Assembly (NCBI GenBank): GCA_002693605.1 | Contig: NZQO01000139.1 | Location: 1-12,352, forward strand | Source: Flavobacteriaceae bacterium | Lineage (GTDB): Bacteria; Bacteroidota; Bacteroidia; Flavobacteriales; Flavobacteriaceae | DNA length: 12,352 nucleotides | Reading direction: 5' to 3' | Shown: positions 1 to 8,586 of the stretch, one piece after another | Layout: each line of letters begins with the position of its first letter | Numbering within the stretch: the stretch's first letter is position 1 | The notes under the pieces: model-generated | Database searches by the model: none | Seen by the model: the letters and a program-made list of their open reading frames with translations, nothing else | What the model was told of the DNA's origin: nothing | Made by a program: the position numbers and the translations under genes

Positions 1-2
1 CA

Positions 3-962
3 CGGGTAGATTTTGTAGATGAAGTGGGCGACTCGTGGGAAGAATACGTTGTGTTCCACCATCGTTTCAAGGAATGGATGCAAGTAAACGGTTTCGACAC
101 CAGCAAAAATTACAGCCAAGAGGAAATTGACCAGCTAATCAAGAAATCGCCCTATTTTGAAGCCACAAGTAACGACGTAGACTGGCTCAACAAGGTGCGG
201 ATGCAGGGCGCAGTGCAGAAATGGGTAGACCACAGCATTAGCGTAACAATTAACCTTCCCAATGATGTTAATGAAGAGCTGGTGGGCAAACTTTATTTGG
301 AGGCCTGGCAAGCAGGTTGTAAGGGCGTAACCGTATACCGCGATGGTTCACGAAGCGGCGTGCTAATTTCGAACGACGAGAAAAAGGAGGAAGAACAGGA
401 AATGCTTACCGCCTTCCCTACTAAGCGTCCGCAAGTATTGCAGGCCGATGTAGTTCGCTTTCAGAATAACAAGGAAAAATGGATTGCCTTTATAGGCCTT
501 ATCGATGACAAGCCTTATGAAATTTTTACCGGACTTGCCGATGATGAGGATGGAATTCTAATACCGCGTTGGGCAAATGACGGACTCATCATAAAGAACC
601 GAAATGAGGACGGTACCTCCCGCTATGATTTCCAATACCAAAACCGTCGGGGATACAAGACTACGATTGAAGGGCTCTCGCATAAGTTCGATCCTGAATA
701 CTGGAACTACGCGAAGCTAATTTCAAGCACGCTGAGACACGGCATGCCCATAGATAAGGCGGTCGATTTGATCAATAGCCTTCAGCTGAACAGCGAATCG
801 ATAAATACATGGAAAAACGGGGTTGCCCGGGCGCTAAAACGATACGTTGAGGACGGTACCTTGGCGCGCAAGCAAAAGTGCGATAATTGCAACTCGGCCC
901 AGCTTATCTATCAAGAAGGTTGCCTAACCTGTAAGGACTGTGGTTCCAGCAAATGTGGATAA
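3..962 (+). CDS. nrdJ: Class II (adenosylcobalamin-dependent) ribonucleotide reductase, C-terminal part
   Basis: The gene is cut by the left edge; 319 residues are visible in an open frame that begins at base 3. Class II reductases make deoxyribonucleotides using a radical generated from adenosylcobalamin, in the cytoplasm. The end of the catalytic barrel is visible: an LPNDV segment followed by LYLEAWQAGCKGVTVYRDGS, which is typical of NrdJ. After an acidic linker (about residues 118-130) comes a TSCPD-type domain with STLRHGMPIDKAVDLI. The tail holds six cysteines at visible residues 293, 296, 307, 310, 313 and 318 (C-x2-C-x10-C-x2-C-x2-C-x4-C), ending in SSKCG. Such tails in this family bind zinc or carry the redox cysteines that re-reduce the active site; which cysteines do which is inference. 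It converges on mdh and ends at a strong hairpin. The family call is firm; the N-terminal half is outside the window. Confidence 0.93.
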   Translation, partial: RVDFVDEVGDSWEEYVVFHHRFKEWMQVNGFDTSKNYSQEEIDQLIKKSPYFEATSNDVDWLNKVRMQGAVQKWVDHSISVTINLPNDVNEELVGKLYLEAWQAGCKGVTVYRDGSRSGVLISNDEKKEEEQEMLTAFPTKRPQVLQADVVRFQNNKEKWIAFIGLIDDKPYEIFTGLADDEDGILIPRWANDGLIIKNRNEDGTSRYDFQYQNRRGYKTTIEGLSHKFDPEYWNYAKLISSTLRHGMPIDKAVDLINSLQLNSESINTWKNGVARALKRYVEDGTLARKQKCDNCNSAQLIYQEGCLTCKDCGSSKCG

Positions 963-988
963 CCAGCTTTTCTAGAATTAGTTGCAAT

Positions 989-1023
989 AAAAAATCCCCG
1001 CTATTTCTAGCGGGGATTTTTTT
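989..1023. terminator. Bidirectional terminator between nrdJ and mdh
   Basis: A perfect 8-bp stem, CCCCGCTA (996-1003) with TAGCGGGG (1008-1015) around a TTTC loop, is flanked by an A-rich run on the left and a T run on the right, which extend the pairing. It gives a U-tract on either strand, so it can end nrdJ (+) and mdh (-). Confidence 0.9.
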
Positions 1024-1041
1024 ATTAAGATCTAGTGTATG

Positions 1042-1968
1042 TTATAGCTCCAGCAAACTGTTGGTTTTGCGAACGCCATCGGCGCTTTCTTCCATATGGC
1101 TCTTTTCGTCATCGTTCAAATCGATCGTTACGATTTCCTCGATTCCCTCGCGGCCCAAGACTACGGGCACTCCTATACAGAGATCATCCATTCCGTATTC
1201 TCCTTCTAGCAAGGTCGAGCAGGGGAAAATTTTCTTCTGGTCGCACGCAATGGCCTGCACTAATCCGCTAACCGCGGCACCGGGAGCGTACCAGGCCGAG
1301 GTACCGAGTAGCTTGGTGAGCGTTGCCCCACCAACCTTGGTATCTTCCTTCACTTGCTCCAGTCTATCTTCAGAAATAAATTCGGTTATGGGAACGCTGT
1401 TACGCGTGGCCAACCGTGTTAACGGCACCATCCCGGTATCACTGTGACCGCCAATTACCATACCATCTACATCGCTAATGGCCGCACCAAGCGCTTCTGC
1501 CAGTCGGTACTTGAAGCGTGCACTGTCTAAGGCACCACCCATACCGATGATTCGGTTCTTAGGAAGATCGGTGGTTTTGTGCACCAAATAAGTCATCGTA
1601 TCCATAGGATTGCTTACCACGATCAAGATTGTGTTTGGCGAATGTTTAACCAAGTTAGAGGAAACGTCCTTTACGATGCCTGCATTTATGCCGATAAGTT
1701 CTTCGCGGGTCATGCCGGGTTTCCTAGGTATTCCACTGGTAATAACGCAAATGTCGCTATCGGCCGTTTTGCTGTAATCGTTGGTAGTACCTACAATACG
1801 CGTGTCGAAACCGTTGAGAGAGGCCGTTTGCATAAGGTCCATCGCCTTGCCCTCGGCAAAGCCTTCCTTTATGTCGAGGAGAACCACCTCGCTTGCAAAA
1901 TTCTTAATGGCGATGTACTCGGCACAACTTGCGCCCACGGCACCGGCTCCTACTACTGTAACTTTCAT
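1042..1968 (-). CDS. mdh: Malate dehydrogenase (LDH-like type)
   Basis: This 308-residue enzyme interconverts malate and oxaloacetate with NAD+ in the TCA cycle. The Rossmann motif GAGAVG is at residues 7-12, and Asp32 at the end of the second strand suggests NAD rather than NADP. Substrate-binding arginines are visible as Arg82 and Arg88 in PRKPGMTR and Arg151 in LDSARF. Asn120 lies in SNPMD, and Asp148 with His175 (GGHSDTGMVPL) forms the catalytic pair. The length is normal for the bacterial LDH-like malate dehydrogenases. The ATG at 1966-1968 places GAGAVG at the usual distance from the N terminus. It reads away from gyrB, from which it is separated by a terminator, so it probably has its own promoter. 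It converges on nrdJ. Nothing is missing or broken. Confidence 0.96.
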   Translation of the reverse strand: MKVTVVGAGAVGASCAEYIAIKNFASEVVLLDIKEGFAEGKAMDLMQTASLNGFDTRIVGTTNDYSKTADSDICVITSGIPRKPGMTREELIGINAGIVKDVSSNLVKHSPNTILIVVSNPMDTMTYLVHKTTDLPKNRIIGMGGALDSARFKYRLAEALGAAISDVDGMVIGGHSDTGMVPLTRLATRNSVPITEFISEDRLEQVKEDTKVGGATLTKLLGTSAWYAPGAAVSGLVQAIACDQKKIFPCSTLLEGEYGMDDLCIGVPVVLGREGIEEIVTIDLNDDEKSHMEESADGVRKTNSLLEL

Positions 1969-2018
1969 AAATTGAGTGTTTATTAGTTATATTTTATTTT
2001 TTCTTCGGAAATGTGCCA

Positions 2019-2026
2019 CAAAAATA
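2019..2026 (-). promoter_or_regulatory. Candidate mdh promoter, -7 box
   Basis: The minus strand reads TATTTTTG, an exact match to the Bacteroidota -7 consensus TAnnTTTG. It lies about 50 nt upstream of the mdh start and downstream of the gyrB terminator, where a promoter is needed. No clear TTTG -33 element is seen at the usual spacing. Confidence 0.45.
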
Positions 2027-2104
2027 CAATTATGTGTCTGAATTTGTGGTAAGAAAGGGTTAAAAAAAGGAATGCCAAAACCCAGTTCGCTACATATTAA
2101 AAAC

Positions 2105-2133
2105 AAAAAAGCCCCCATTCATTGGGGGCTTTT
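2105..2133 (-). terminator. gyrB terminator
   Basis: A perfect 8-bp GC-rich stem, AGCCCCCA (2110-2117) with TGGGGGCT (2123-2130), lies just beyond the gyrB stop. On the minus strand it is followed by a T run (CTTTTTTGTTT), the form expected of a rho-independent terminator. It separates gyrB from mdh. Confidence 0.88.
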
Positions 2134-2154
2134 CAACTTTGCTATTTCTAGAAC

Positions 2155-4170
<2,016 letters not shown>

Positions 4171-4297
4171 CTATTTCAACCGGGTAAGTTATTAACAAAT
4201 AATTGTGGAGAAAATACAATTTCTGAAGGGTGCCGAAGCGCGTGCAACCCATAGCGCGAAAAGCGGTATATTTTTATGATAAATTCGCATTTAGCCG

Positions 4298-4305
4298 TAT
4301 CTTTA
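4298..4305 (+). promoter_or_regulatory. Candidate promoter of the DUF2911 gene
   Basis: TATCTTTA matches the TAnnTTTG consensus at all but the last base and sits 17 nt before the ATG at 4323, implying a leader of roughly 10 nt. No clear -33 element is seen. Confidence 0.3.
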
Positions 4306-4322
4306 ACCTTAAAACAAAACTT

Positions 4323-4868
4323 ATGCGAAAAATTCTTACACTTGCCTGCTGTACCATCTGTGCAGTATTGATGAGCACCACGGCCTTTGGCCAAAAATTT
4401 CCCGACCTGGATAAAAGTCCGATGGATGCGGCAGCGTATCCCAGCGACTATCGCAATAGCGATAAACTGATTAAAATTGTGTATAGTCGTCCGCAATTAA
4501 AGGATCGCTCCTTAGAAAGTTTGGCACCACAGGGCAAGGTTTGGCGTACTGGGGCCAATGAGGCTCCCGAGCTAACGCTCTATACTGAAATGAAACTGGG
4601 AGATACCGCCCTAAAACCTGGCACGTACAGCTTTTACGCCATTCCTGGGGAGGATTCGTGGACTGTCATCGTAAATAAGAGCCTGAATACCTGGGGCTCC
4701 TACTTTTATGAGGAGGCAAACGATGTAGCGCGCATTACCGTCCCTACCAGCACAGGTGAGGAACCGTTAGAGGCATTTACCATCGTGTTCGATGAAGCAG
4801 ACAATGGGGTAAATATGCATATGGGATGGGATACTACCCGCGTAGTGGTACCATTCGAGAAAATGTAG
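4323..4868 (+). CDS. Secreted DUF2911 family protein
   Basis: This is a 181-residue protein of the DUF2911 family, common in Bacteroidota and without a settled biochemical role. A Sec signal peptide spans residues 1-23 (basic MRK, hydrophobic core, likely cleavage after AFG before Gln24), so the mature protein is periplasmic or outer. Family hallmarks are SRPQLKDRS (55-63), VWRTGANEAPELTLY (73-87), LKPGTYSFYAIPG (97-109), WTVIVN (113-118) and the closing GWDTTRVVVPF (168-178). I chose the ATG at 4323 because it gives a clean signal peptide. The frame is open from 4230, but the extra 31 codons would bury the signal peptide and cover the likely promoter. It diverges from gyrB and ends at a hairpin shared with queE. 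The family assignment is solid; the function is unknown. Confidence 0.88.
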   Translation: MRKILTLACCTICAVLMSTTAFGQKFPDLDKSPMDAAAYPSDYRNSDKLIKIVYSRPQLKDRSLESLAPQGKVWRTGANEAPELTLYTEMKLGDTALKPGTYSFYAIPGEDSWTVIVNKSLNTWGSYFYEEANDVARITVPTSTGEEPLEAFTIVFDEADNGVNMHMGWDTTRVVVPFEKM

Positions 4869-4885
4869 TGTTTCAGAAATATAAA

Positions 4886-4918
4886 AAATAAAAGCTGCTC
4901 GATAGGCAGCTTTTATTT
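4886..4918. terminator. Bidirectional terminator between DUF2911 gene and queE
   Basis: A 13-bp inverted repeat has left arm AAATAAAAGCTGC (4886-4898), a 7-nt loop and right arm GCAGCTTTTATTT (4906-4918). The A/T-rich ends supply U-tracts on both strands. The right arm covers two bases of the queE stop codon (4917-4919), so on the minus strand the hairpin begins inside that stop codon. Confidence 0.85.
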
Positions 4919-5546
4919 ATGGAATATTCAGGTATTTATGCGTTTGCAACGATATCTTCCACTTAGGGTGTTCCATAACGTATGCCACGATTAACGGAAT
5001 CATTTTGTCGCGAACACTCCACTCGGGTTGTAGGTAGAGAATGCAATCGTCGCTCACCTTAGCGGCCTGCTCCTCGGCAAATTGAAAGTCGCTCTTGTTA
5101 TAGACAATCATTTTGAGCTCGTTAGCCACGGGATATATCTCCTGCTGTGGCAGTTTTATCTTTTTGGGAGAGAGGCAAATCCAATCCCACGTTCCAGATA
5201 GCGGGTAAGCGCCGGAAGTCTCGATATGGATGGCGGCACCGCGCTCCTTCAATTGGGTGGTTAGCGGCCCCATTGGCCAGGTTAACGGTTCGCCTCCCGT
5301 AACTACGACCGTGTTGCTATGCGAAATTGCGTGGCTCACAATGGTGTCCACATCGGTAGGCGGATGTAGGTCGGCATTCCAACTCTCCTTTACATCGCAC
5401 CAATGGCAGCCCACATCGCAGCCGCCAATGCGGATGAAATATGCGGCCGTGCCCTTGTGGTAACCCTCTCCCTGAATGGTATAGAACTCCTCCATGAGCG
5501 GCAACATTTCCCCTAAATCGACCAATTTTTGGATCTCTTTTTGCAT
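4917..5546 (-). CDS. queE: 7-carboxy-7-deazaguanine synthase (radical SAM)
   Basis: QueE converts 6-carboxy-tetrahydropterin to 7-carboxy-7-deazaguanine, a step towards queuosine and other 7-deazapurines. The 209-residue product opens with LPLMEEFYTIQGEG (15-28), the usual QueE N terminus. It has the radical-SAM cluster motif C-x3-C-x2-C at Cys43, Cys47 and Cys50 (GGCDVGCHWCD) and the SAM-binding GGEP at 84-87. I chose the ATG at 5544-5546. An in-frame TTG at 5553-5555 would add three residues but lies inside the promoter match. It follows the RidA-like gene by 67 nt on the same strand. No queC, queD or queF is nearby, so the rest of the pathway must be elsewhere. Confidence 0.94.
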   Translation of the reverse strand: MQKEIQKLVDLGEMLPLMEEFYTIQGEGYHKGTAAYFIRIGGCDVGCHWCDVKESWNADLHPPTDVDTIVSHAISHSNTVVVTGGEPLTWPMGPLTTQLKERGAAIHIETSGAYPLSGTWDWICLSPKKIKLPQQEIYPVANELKMIVYNKSDFQFAEEQAAKVSDDCILYLQPEWSVRDKMIPLIVAYVMEHPKWKISLQTHKYLNIP

Positions 5547-5552
5547 AGGGCG

Positions 5553-5560
5553 CAAAAGTA
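5553..5560 (-). promoter_or_regulatory. queE promoter, -7 box next to the start codon
   Basis: The minus strand reads TACTTTTG, an exact TAnnTTTG match, with only six bases (CGCCCT) between it and the queE ATG. Transcription would start at or within a few bases of the start codon, giving a leaderless or near-leaderless mRNA. A weak T-rich -33 candidate lies about 19 nt further upstream. Confidence 0.5.
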
Positions 5561-5613
5561 CGACTTATAGTTGGCAGTTAAAAAGGGATCGTATCGTTTT
5601 TACGGTTGCTAAC

Positions 5614-6102
5614 CTAGCGCTTTACCGCCACCACTTCTATTTCTATCTTGGCCCCCGCAGCGAGCGCATCGGCGGCGAAGGTGGTACGTGCGGGTTTCTG
5701 TGGAAGGTAGGTGCGGTATACTTCGTTGAAAGCCGAAAAGTCCTCAATATCATCGAGAATTACCGTCACTTTTACGACATCCTTTAATGCCATTCCGTGC
5801 TGTTGCAGTACCGCCTCGATATTTTTCAAGGTCTGCTCTGTTTCAGACTGTATCCCGCCAGTAACCAAGGAGCGTGTTGAATGGTCCATTCCTATCTGTC
5901 CGCTCAAAAAGTACAAATTCCCCACTTGCACCGCATCGCTAAAGGGCGCTTCCTTTTTTTTGGGTTCGTGCGAAGGATGAAAAACGGTAGCCGGTGAACT
6001 CGAGGACATTTTGAACTCAGTTTGCCTCATACTTTCATCGCATCCTACTGAAATAAGTAGGAAAAGAAGGACGCAGATCTCTTTCAACGGTATTTTTTCC
6101 AT
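5614..6102 (-). CDS. Exported RidA/YjgF-family lipoprotein
   Basis: RidA-family proteins hydrolyse reactive enamine/imine intermediates and normally work in the cytosol as trimers. This 162-residue protein has an extra N terminus of about 50 residues. A hydrophobic stretch, VLLFLLISVGC (11-21), fits a lipoprotein signal with Cys21 as the lipidated residue. A low-complexity linker with SSSSP and KKKE follows. The RidA domain begins at about residue 51 with APFSDAVQVGNLYFLSGQI. It keeps Arg139 (KPART) and Glu154 (KIEIEVVAV), 15 residues apart as are Arg105 and Glu120 of E. coli RidA. The usual substrate-pocket Tyr near the start of the domain is Phe54. I chose the ATG at 6100-6102 because it gives the signal peptide; the frame is open from 6135. 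It diverges from the gene at 6211. Enzymatic activity and periplasmic or outer location are inferred. Confidence 0.85.
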   Translation of the reverse strand: MEKIPLKEICVLLFLLISVGCDESMRQTEFKMSSSSPATVFHPSHEPKKKEAPFSDAVQVGNLYFLSGQIGMDHSTRSLVTGGIQSETEQTLKNIEAVLQQHGMALKDVVKVTVILDDIEDFSAFNEVYRTYLPQKPARTTFAADALAAGAKIEIEVVAVKR

Positions 6103-6135
6103 GTTATCGAAAAGCCTGATTTCCACTGATGGCAC

Positions 6136-6192
6136 CTAAATTTAGTAACGTAAGTTTACGCAAAATTTGACGATTTCAGCACCTAATTTAGT
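6136..6192. promoter_or_regulatory. Divergent promoter/operator region
   Basis: This stretch separates the RidA-like gene (-) from the secreted protein gene (+). A near-palindrome CAAAATTTG (6161-6169) supplies a TTTG -33 element to each strand. On the plus strand, TTTG (6166-6169), a 19-nt spacer and TAGTTTTT (6189-6196) make a good promoter for the gene at 6211. On the minus strand, TTTG, a 16-nt spacer and TAAATTTA (6144 down to 6137) make a weaker one. A near-repeat, GCACCTAAATTTAGT at 6132-6146 and GCACCTAATTTAGT at 6179-6192, covers both -7 positions. CGTAA-GT-TTACG (6149-6160) is a further dyad. This fits shared control by a regulator, but no regulator is identified. Confidence 0.45.
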
Positions 6193-6210
6193 TTTTAAAA
6201 CCAAAGGTTT

Positions 6211-6945
6211 ATGTTGAGACAACTGCTAAGTAGCGCCCTGTTCTTTTTGTTCATATTCACGGCCCAATCGCAAGTAGGCATTGGCACCACCAACCCCGAC
6301 CCCTCGTCCATCCTGGACATAGCAACCACTGACAAGGGCCTGCTCATTCCCCGGTTAACCACTGCCCAGAGAGATGCCATAGCGAATCCCGCAAATGGGC
6401 TCATGATCTATAACACCGATGCCAACGCCTTCCAATTTAACGCCAATACCAGCGGACCGCCCCAATGGGAGGTTCTAACTGCCACTAGCACCTCAACGGG
6501 CATGCCGGGAGAGTCGGTAAAATATTCAAACACCGATATAACTACCAATATCAATGCTAACCCTGCAATCGAACTTCCTATATTTGGCACACAACATTGG
6601 AATGACAACAATACCTTATATACGGTCTCCGGCAACCGGCTTACCATTACGGAGGCTGGCAGGTACCAAATAATCGCCAACGTTTCCCTTGAAAACTCGA
6701 ATGGCGAAAGAAACCCCCCCGAAATTCGTATTGGAGTTAATGGTATACCAATAGGGCCAATTAGTAGTACTGGTTATATCCGAGACCGGAACTATCACGT
6801 GAACGGCAGCCTTCATATAAATGAGGTGCTAGAACTTAACGCTAATGATATAATTACAATTTCAACCGAACAATCTGCCAATAACGGATCGGTGCTTTTG
6901 CGCAGCACCGGGACGTCCACCTTTTACATTGAAAAAAGACGTTGA
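6211..6945 (+). CDS. Secreted flavobacterial protein with possible C1q/TNF-like C-terminal half
   Basis: This is a 244-residue exported protein with a signal peptide at residues 1-20 (cleavage likely after AQS). The mature protein starts QVGIGTTNPDPSSILDI, followed by KGLLIPRLTTAQRDAI and GLMIYNTDANAFQFN (about 21-90). This N-terminal module is widespread on secreted flavobacterial proteins and resembles the start of fibre-like or tail-collar-like proteins. Residues 91-120 are a Ser/Thr/Asn-rich linker. The C-terminal half (about 120-244) is rich in predicted beta strands with GRYQIIANVSL (150-160), VLELNANDIITI (206-217) and a final STFYIEKR. That spacing resembles C1q/TNF-like jelly-roll domains, which is inference. 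There are no cysteines in the mature chain. A surface or matrix role is plausible; no enzyme motif is seen. Confidence 0.8.
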   Translation: MLRQLLSSALFFLFIFTAQSQVGIGTTNPDPSSILDIATTDKGLLIPRLTTAQRDAIANPANGLMIYNTDANAFQFNANTSGPPQWEVLTATSTSTGMPGESVKYSNTDITTNINANPAIELPIFGTQHWNDNNTLYTVSGNRLTITEAGRYQIIANVSLENSNGERNPPEIRIGVNGIPIGPISSTGYIRDRNYHVNGSLHINEVLELNANDIITISTEQSANNGSVLLRSTGTSTFYIEKRR

Positions 6946-7014
6946 TATTCACGTCAGGAAAGAACCTTTTCCATTTTCTGAAATTGCCGCTATCGCTTAT
7001 TGAACGATAAATAG

Positions 7015-7022
7015 TACTTTTA
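7015..7022 (+). promoter_or_regulatory. Candidate promoter of the HerA-like ATPase gene
   Basis: TACTTTTA is a seven-of-eight match to TAnnTTTG, 14 nt before the ATG at 7037. No convincing -33 TTTG is seen. No terminator hairpin was found between 6945 and this point, so read-through from the upstream gene is possible. Confidence 0.28.
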
Positions 7023-7036
7023 TCAAAAATTTTAGA

Positions 7037-8566
7037 ATGGCAGCAACCCAGGAATTTTTCGACCACATTCAAGAAGGCTATACCACCAAGGGCGATGCCA
7101 TAACCCTTGGCGCGGCAATGCTGCACGGCGTACCTATTACCAACGCCCTGGTAACGGTCCCGCTGAAAACACTCAATCGCCACGGGCTCATTGCGGGCGC
7201 CACGGGCACCGGGAAGACGAAAACCTTGCAGGTACTGGCCGAAAACCTTTCGGAAAAGGGAATCCCCGTCTTGTTGATGGACATGAAGGGCGACTTGAGC
7301 GGTATCGCTAAGCCCAGTCCCGGCCATGCCAAGATCGACGAGCGGCACGAAAAGATAGGTATTCCGTTTACCTCAAAGAAGTTTCCCGTGGAAATCCTGA
7401 CCCTTTCGGAACAGCAAGGCGTGCGGCTTCGCGCCACGGTGAGCGAGTTTGGCCCGGTGCTGCTCTCTAGAATTCTCGACGTGAGCGATACCCAGGCGGG
7501 AATTATCTCGGTCATTTTCAAATATTGCGATGACAATGCGCTGCCCCTACTCGACTTGAAGGATTTCAAGAAAATTCTGCAGTACGCTACCAACGAGGGC
7601 AAAGATGAGTTTTCAGAGGCCTATGGGCGTATTTCGCCCGCTTCCACAGGGGCCATTTTGCGACGTGTAGTAGAACTGGAACAACAGGGCGGCGATATAT
7701 TTTTTGGGGAGAAATCGTTCGATACCGATGACCTACTCCGAATTGCCGATGATGGCAGGGGGTATATCAACATCGTTCGGTTAACCGATATACAGGACAG
7801 GCCCAAGCTGTTTTCAACCTTTATGTTGAGCCTATTGGCCGAAATTTACACCACGTTTCCCGAGCAGGGCGATAGCGACAGGCCCGAGCTCGTCATCTTT
7901 ATTGATGAGGCGCACCTTATTTTCAACGAAGCCAGCGATGCCTTGCTCGATCAAATTGAGAGTATCGTAAAGTTGATACGTTCCAAGGGTGTTGGACTCT
8001 ATTTCGTAACCCAAAACCCCACCGATGTTCCCGATGCGGTGCTAAGTCAATTAGGGCTTAAGGTACAGCATGCCCTTAGGGCGTTTACCGCGAAAGATCG
8101 CAAGGCCATAAAGCTAACCGCCGAAAACTATCCTATTTCAGAATATTACAAAACCGACGAGGTTCTAACCTCCCTCGGAATTGGCGAAGCCCTGGTTTCG
8201 GCCCTGAACGAAAAGGGAATCCCCACGCCGTTGGCCGCTACCTTGCTTAGGGCACCAATGAGCCGGATGGACGTACTGGAAGAAGGCGAATTGGAAACCC
8301 TCCTGGACAATTCCGCCCTTATCAAGAAATACAATGAAACAATCGATAGGGAGAGCGCCTATGAGCTTCTGAACGAAAAAATTGAAACCGCCCAACGGGA
8401 AGAAGCGAAGGAAAAGGCCCAACGGGAAAAAAAGGCGGTAGGCAGGTCTACCACCAGCCGTTCGCGACGAAGTGCGCGAGCCCCGCAAAACCCCTTTATA
8501 AAAGCATTGAGCAGCCCGACCGTAATTAGAAGCGTCCTGGGCATACTCACCAAATTAATTCGATAA
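7037..8566 (+). CDS. HerA/YjgR-like (DUF853) P-loop ATPase
   Basis: This is a 509-residue soluble ATPase of the HerA/FtsK superfamily, closest in type to the DUF853 proteins such as E. coli YjgR. An N-terminal segment of about 50 residues leads to Walker A GATGTGKT (54-61). VLLMDMKGDLSG (79-90) is a family hallmark. Walker B is LVIFIDEAH (285-293) with Asp290 and Glu291. The sensor-like segment YFVTQNPTDVPD is at 322-333, and Arg348 in HALRAF may be an arginine-finger candidate. Residues 445-468 are a highly charged helix, probably coiled coil, followed by a basic Ser/Arg-rich linker (469-482) and a hydrophobic C-terminal end. The length is normal. HerA proper pumps DNA with the nuclease NurA, but no NurA, Sir2 or other nuclease gene is adjacent. 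The cellular role of DUF853 proteins is not settled. The next gene starts 20 nt downstream. Confidence 0.9.
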   Translation: MAATQEFFDHIQEGYTTKGDAITLGAAMLHGVPITNALVTVPLKTLNRHGLIAGATGTGKTKTLQVLAENLSEKGIPVLLMDMKGDLSGIAKPSPGHAKIDERHEKIGIPFTSKKFPVEILTLSEQQGVRLRATVSEFGPVLLSRILDVSDTQAGIISVIFKYCDDNALPLLDLKDFKKILQYATNEGKDEFSEAYGRISPASTGAILRRVVELEQQGGDIFFGEKSFDTDDLLRIADDGRGYINIVRLTDIQDRPKLFSTFMLSLLAEIYTTFPEQGDSDRPELVIFIDEAHLIFNEASDALLDQIESIVKLIRSKGVGLYFVTQNPTDVPDAVLSQLGLKVQHALRAFTAKDRKAIKLTAENYPISEYYKTDEVLTSLGIGEALVSALNEKGIPTPLAATLLRAPMSRMDVLEEGELETLLDNSALIKKYNETIDRESAYELLNEKIETAQREEAKEKAQREKKAVGRSTTSRSRRSARAPQNPFIKALSSPTVIRSVLGILTKLIR

Positions 8567-8586
8567 AAAAACAACTTGTTACCGTT

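Noticed and set aside
953..1447. Long plus-strand open frame across the end of nrdJ and mdh
   Set aside because: It lies antisense to mdh, a certain gene, has a Ser-rich composition typical of a reverse-frame shadow and crosses a strong terminator.
4230..4322. N-terminal extension of the DUF2911 protein by 31 codons
   Set aside because: It would bury a clean Sec signal peptide and cover the likely promoter.
6938..6955. GACGT/ACGTC inverted repeat at the end of the secreted protein gene, considered as a terminator
   Set aside because: The stem is only five base pairs with an 8-nt loop and no T run follows, so it cannot be supported as a terminator.
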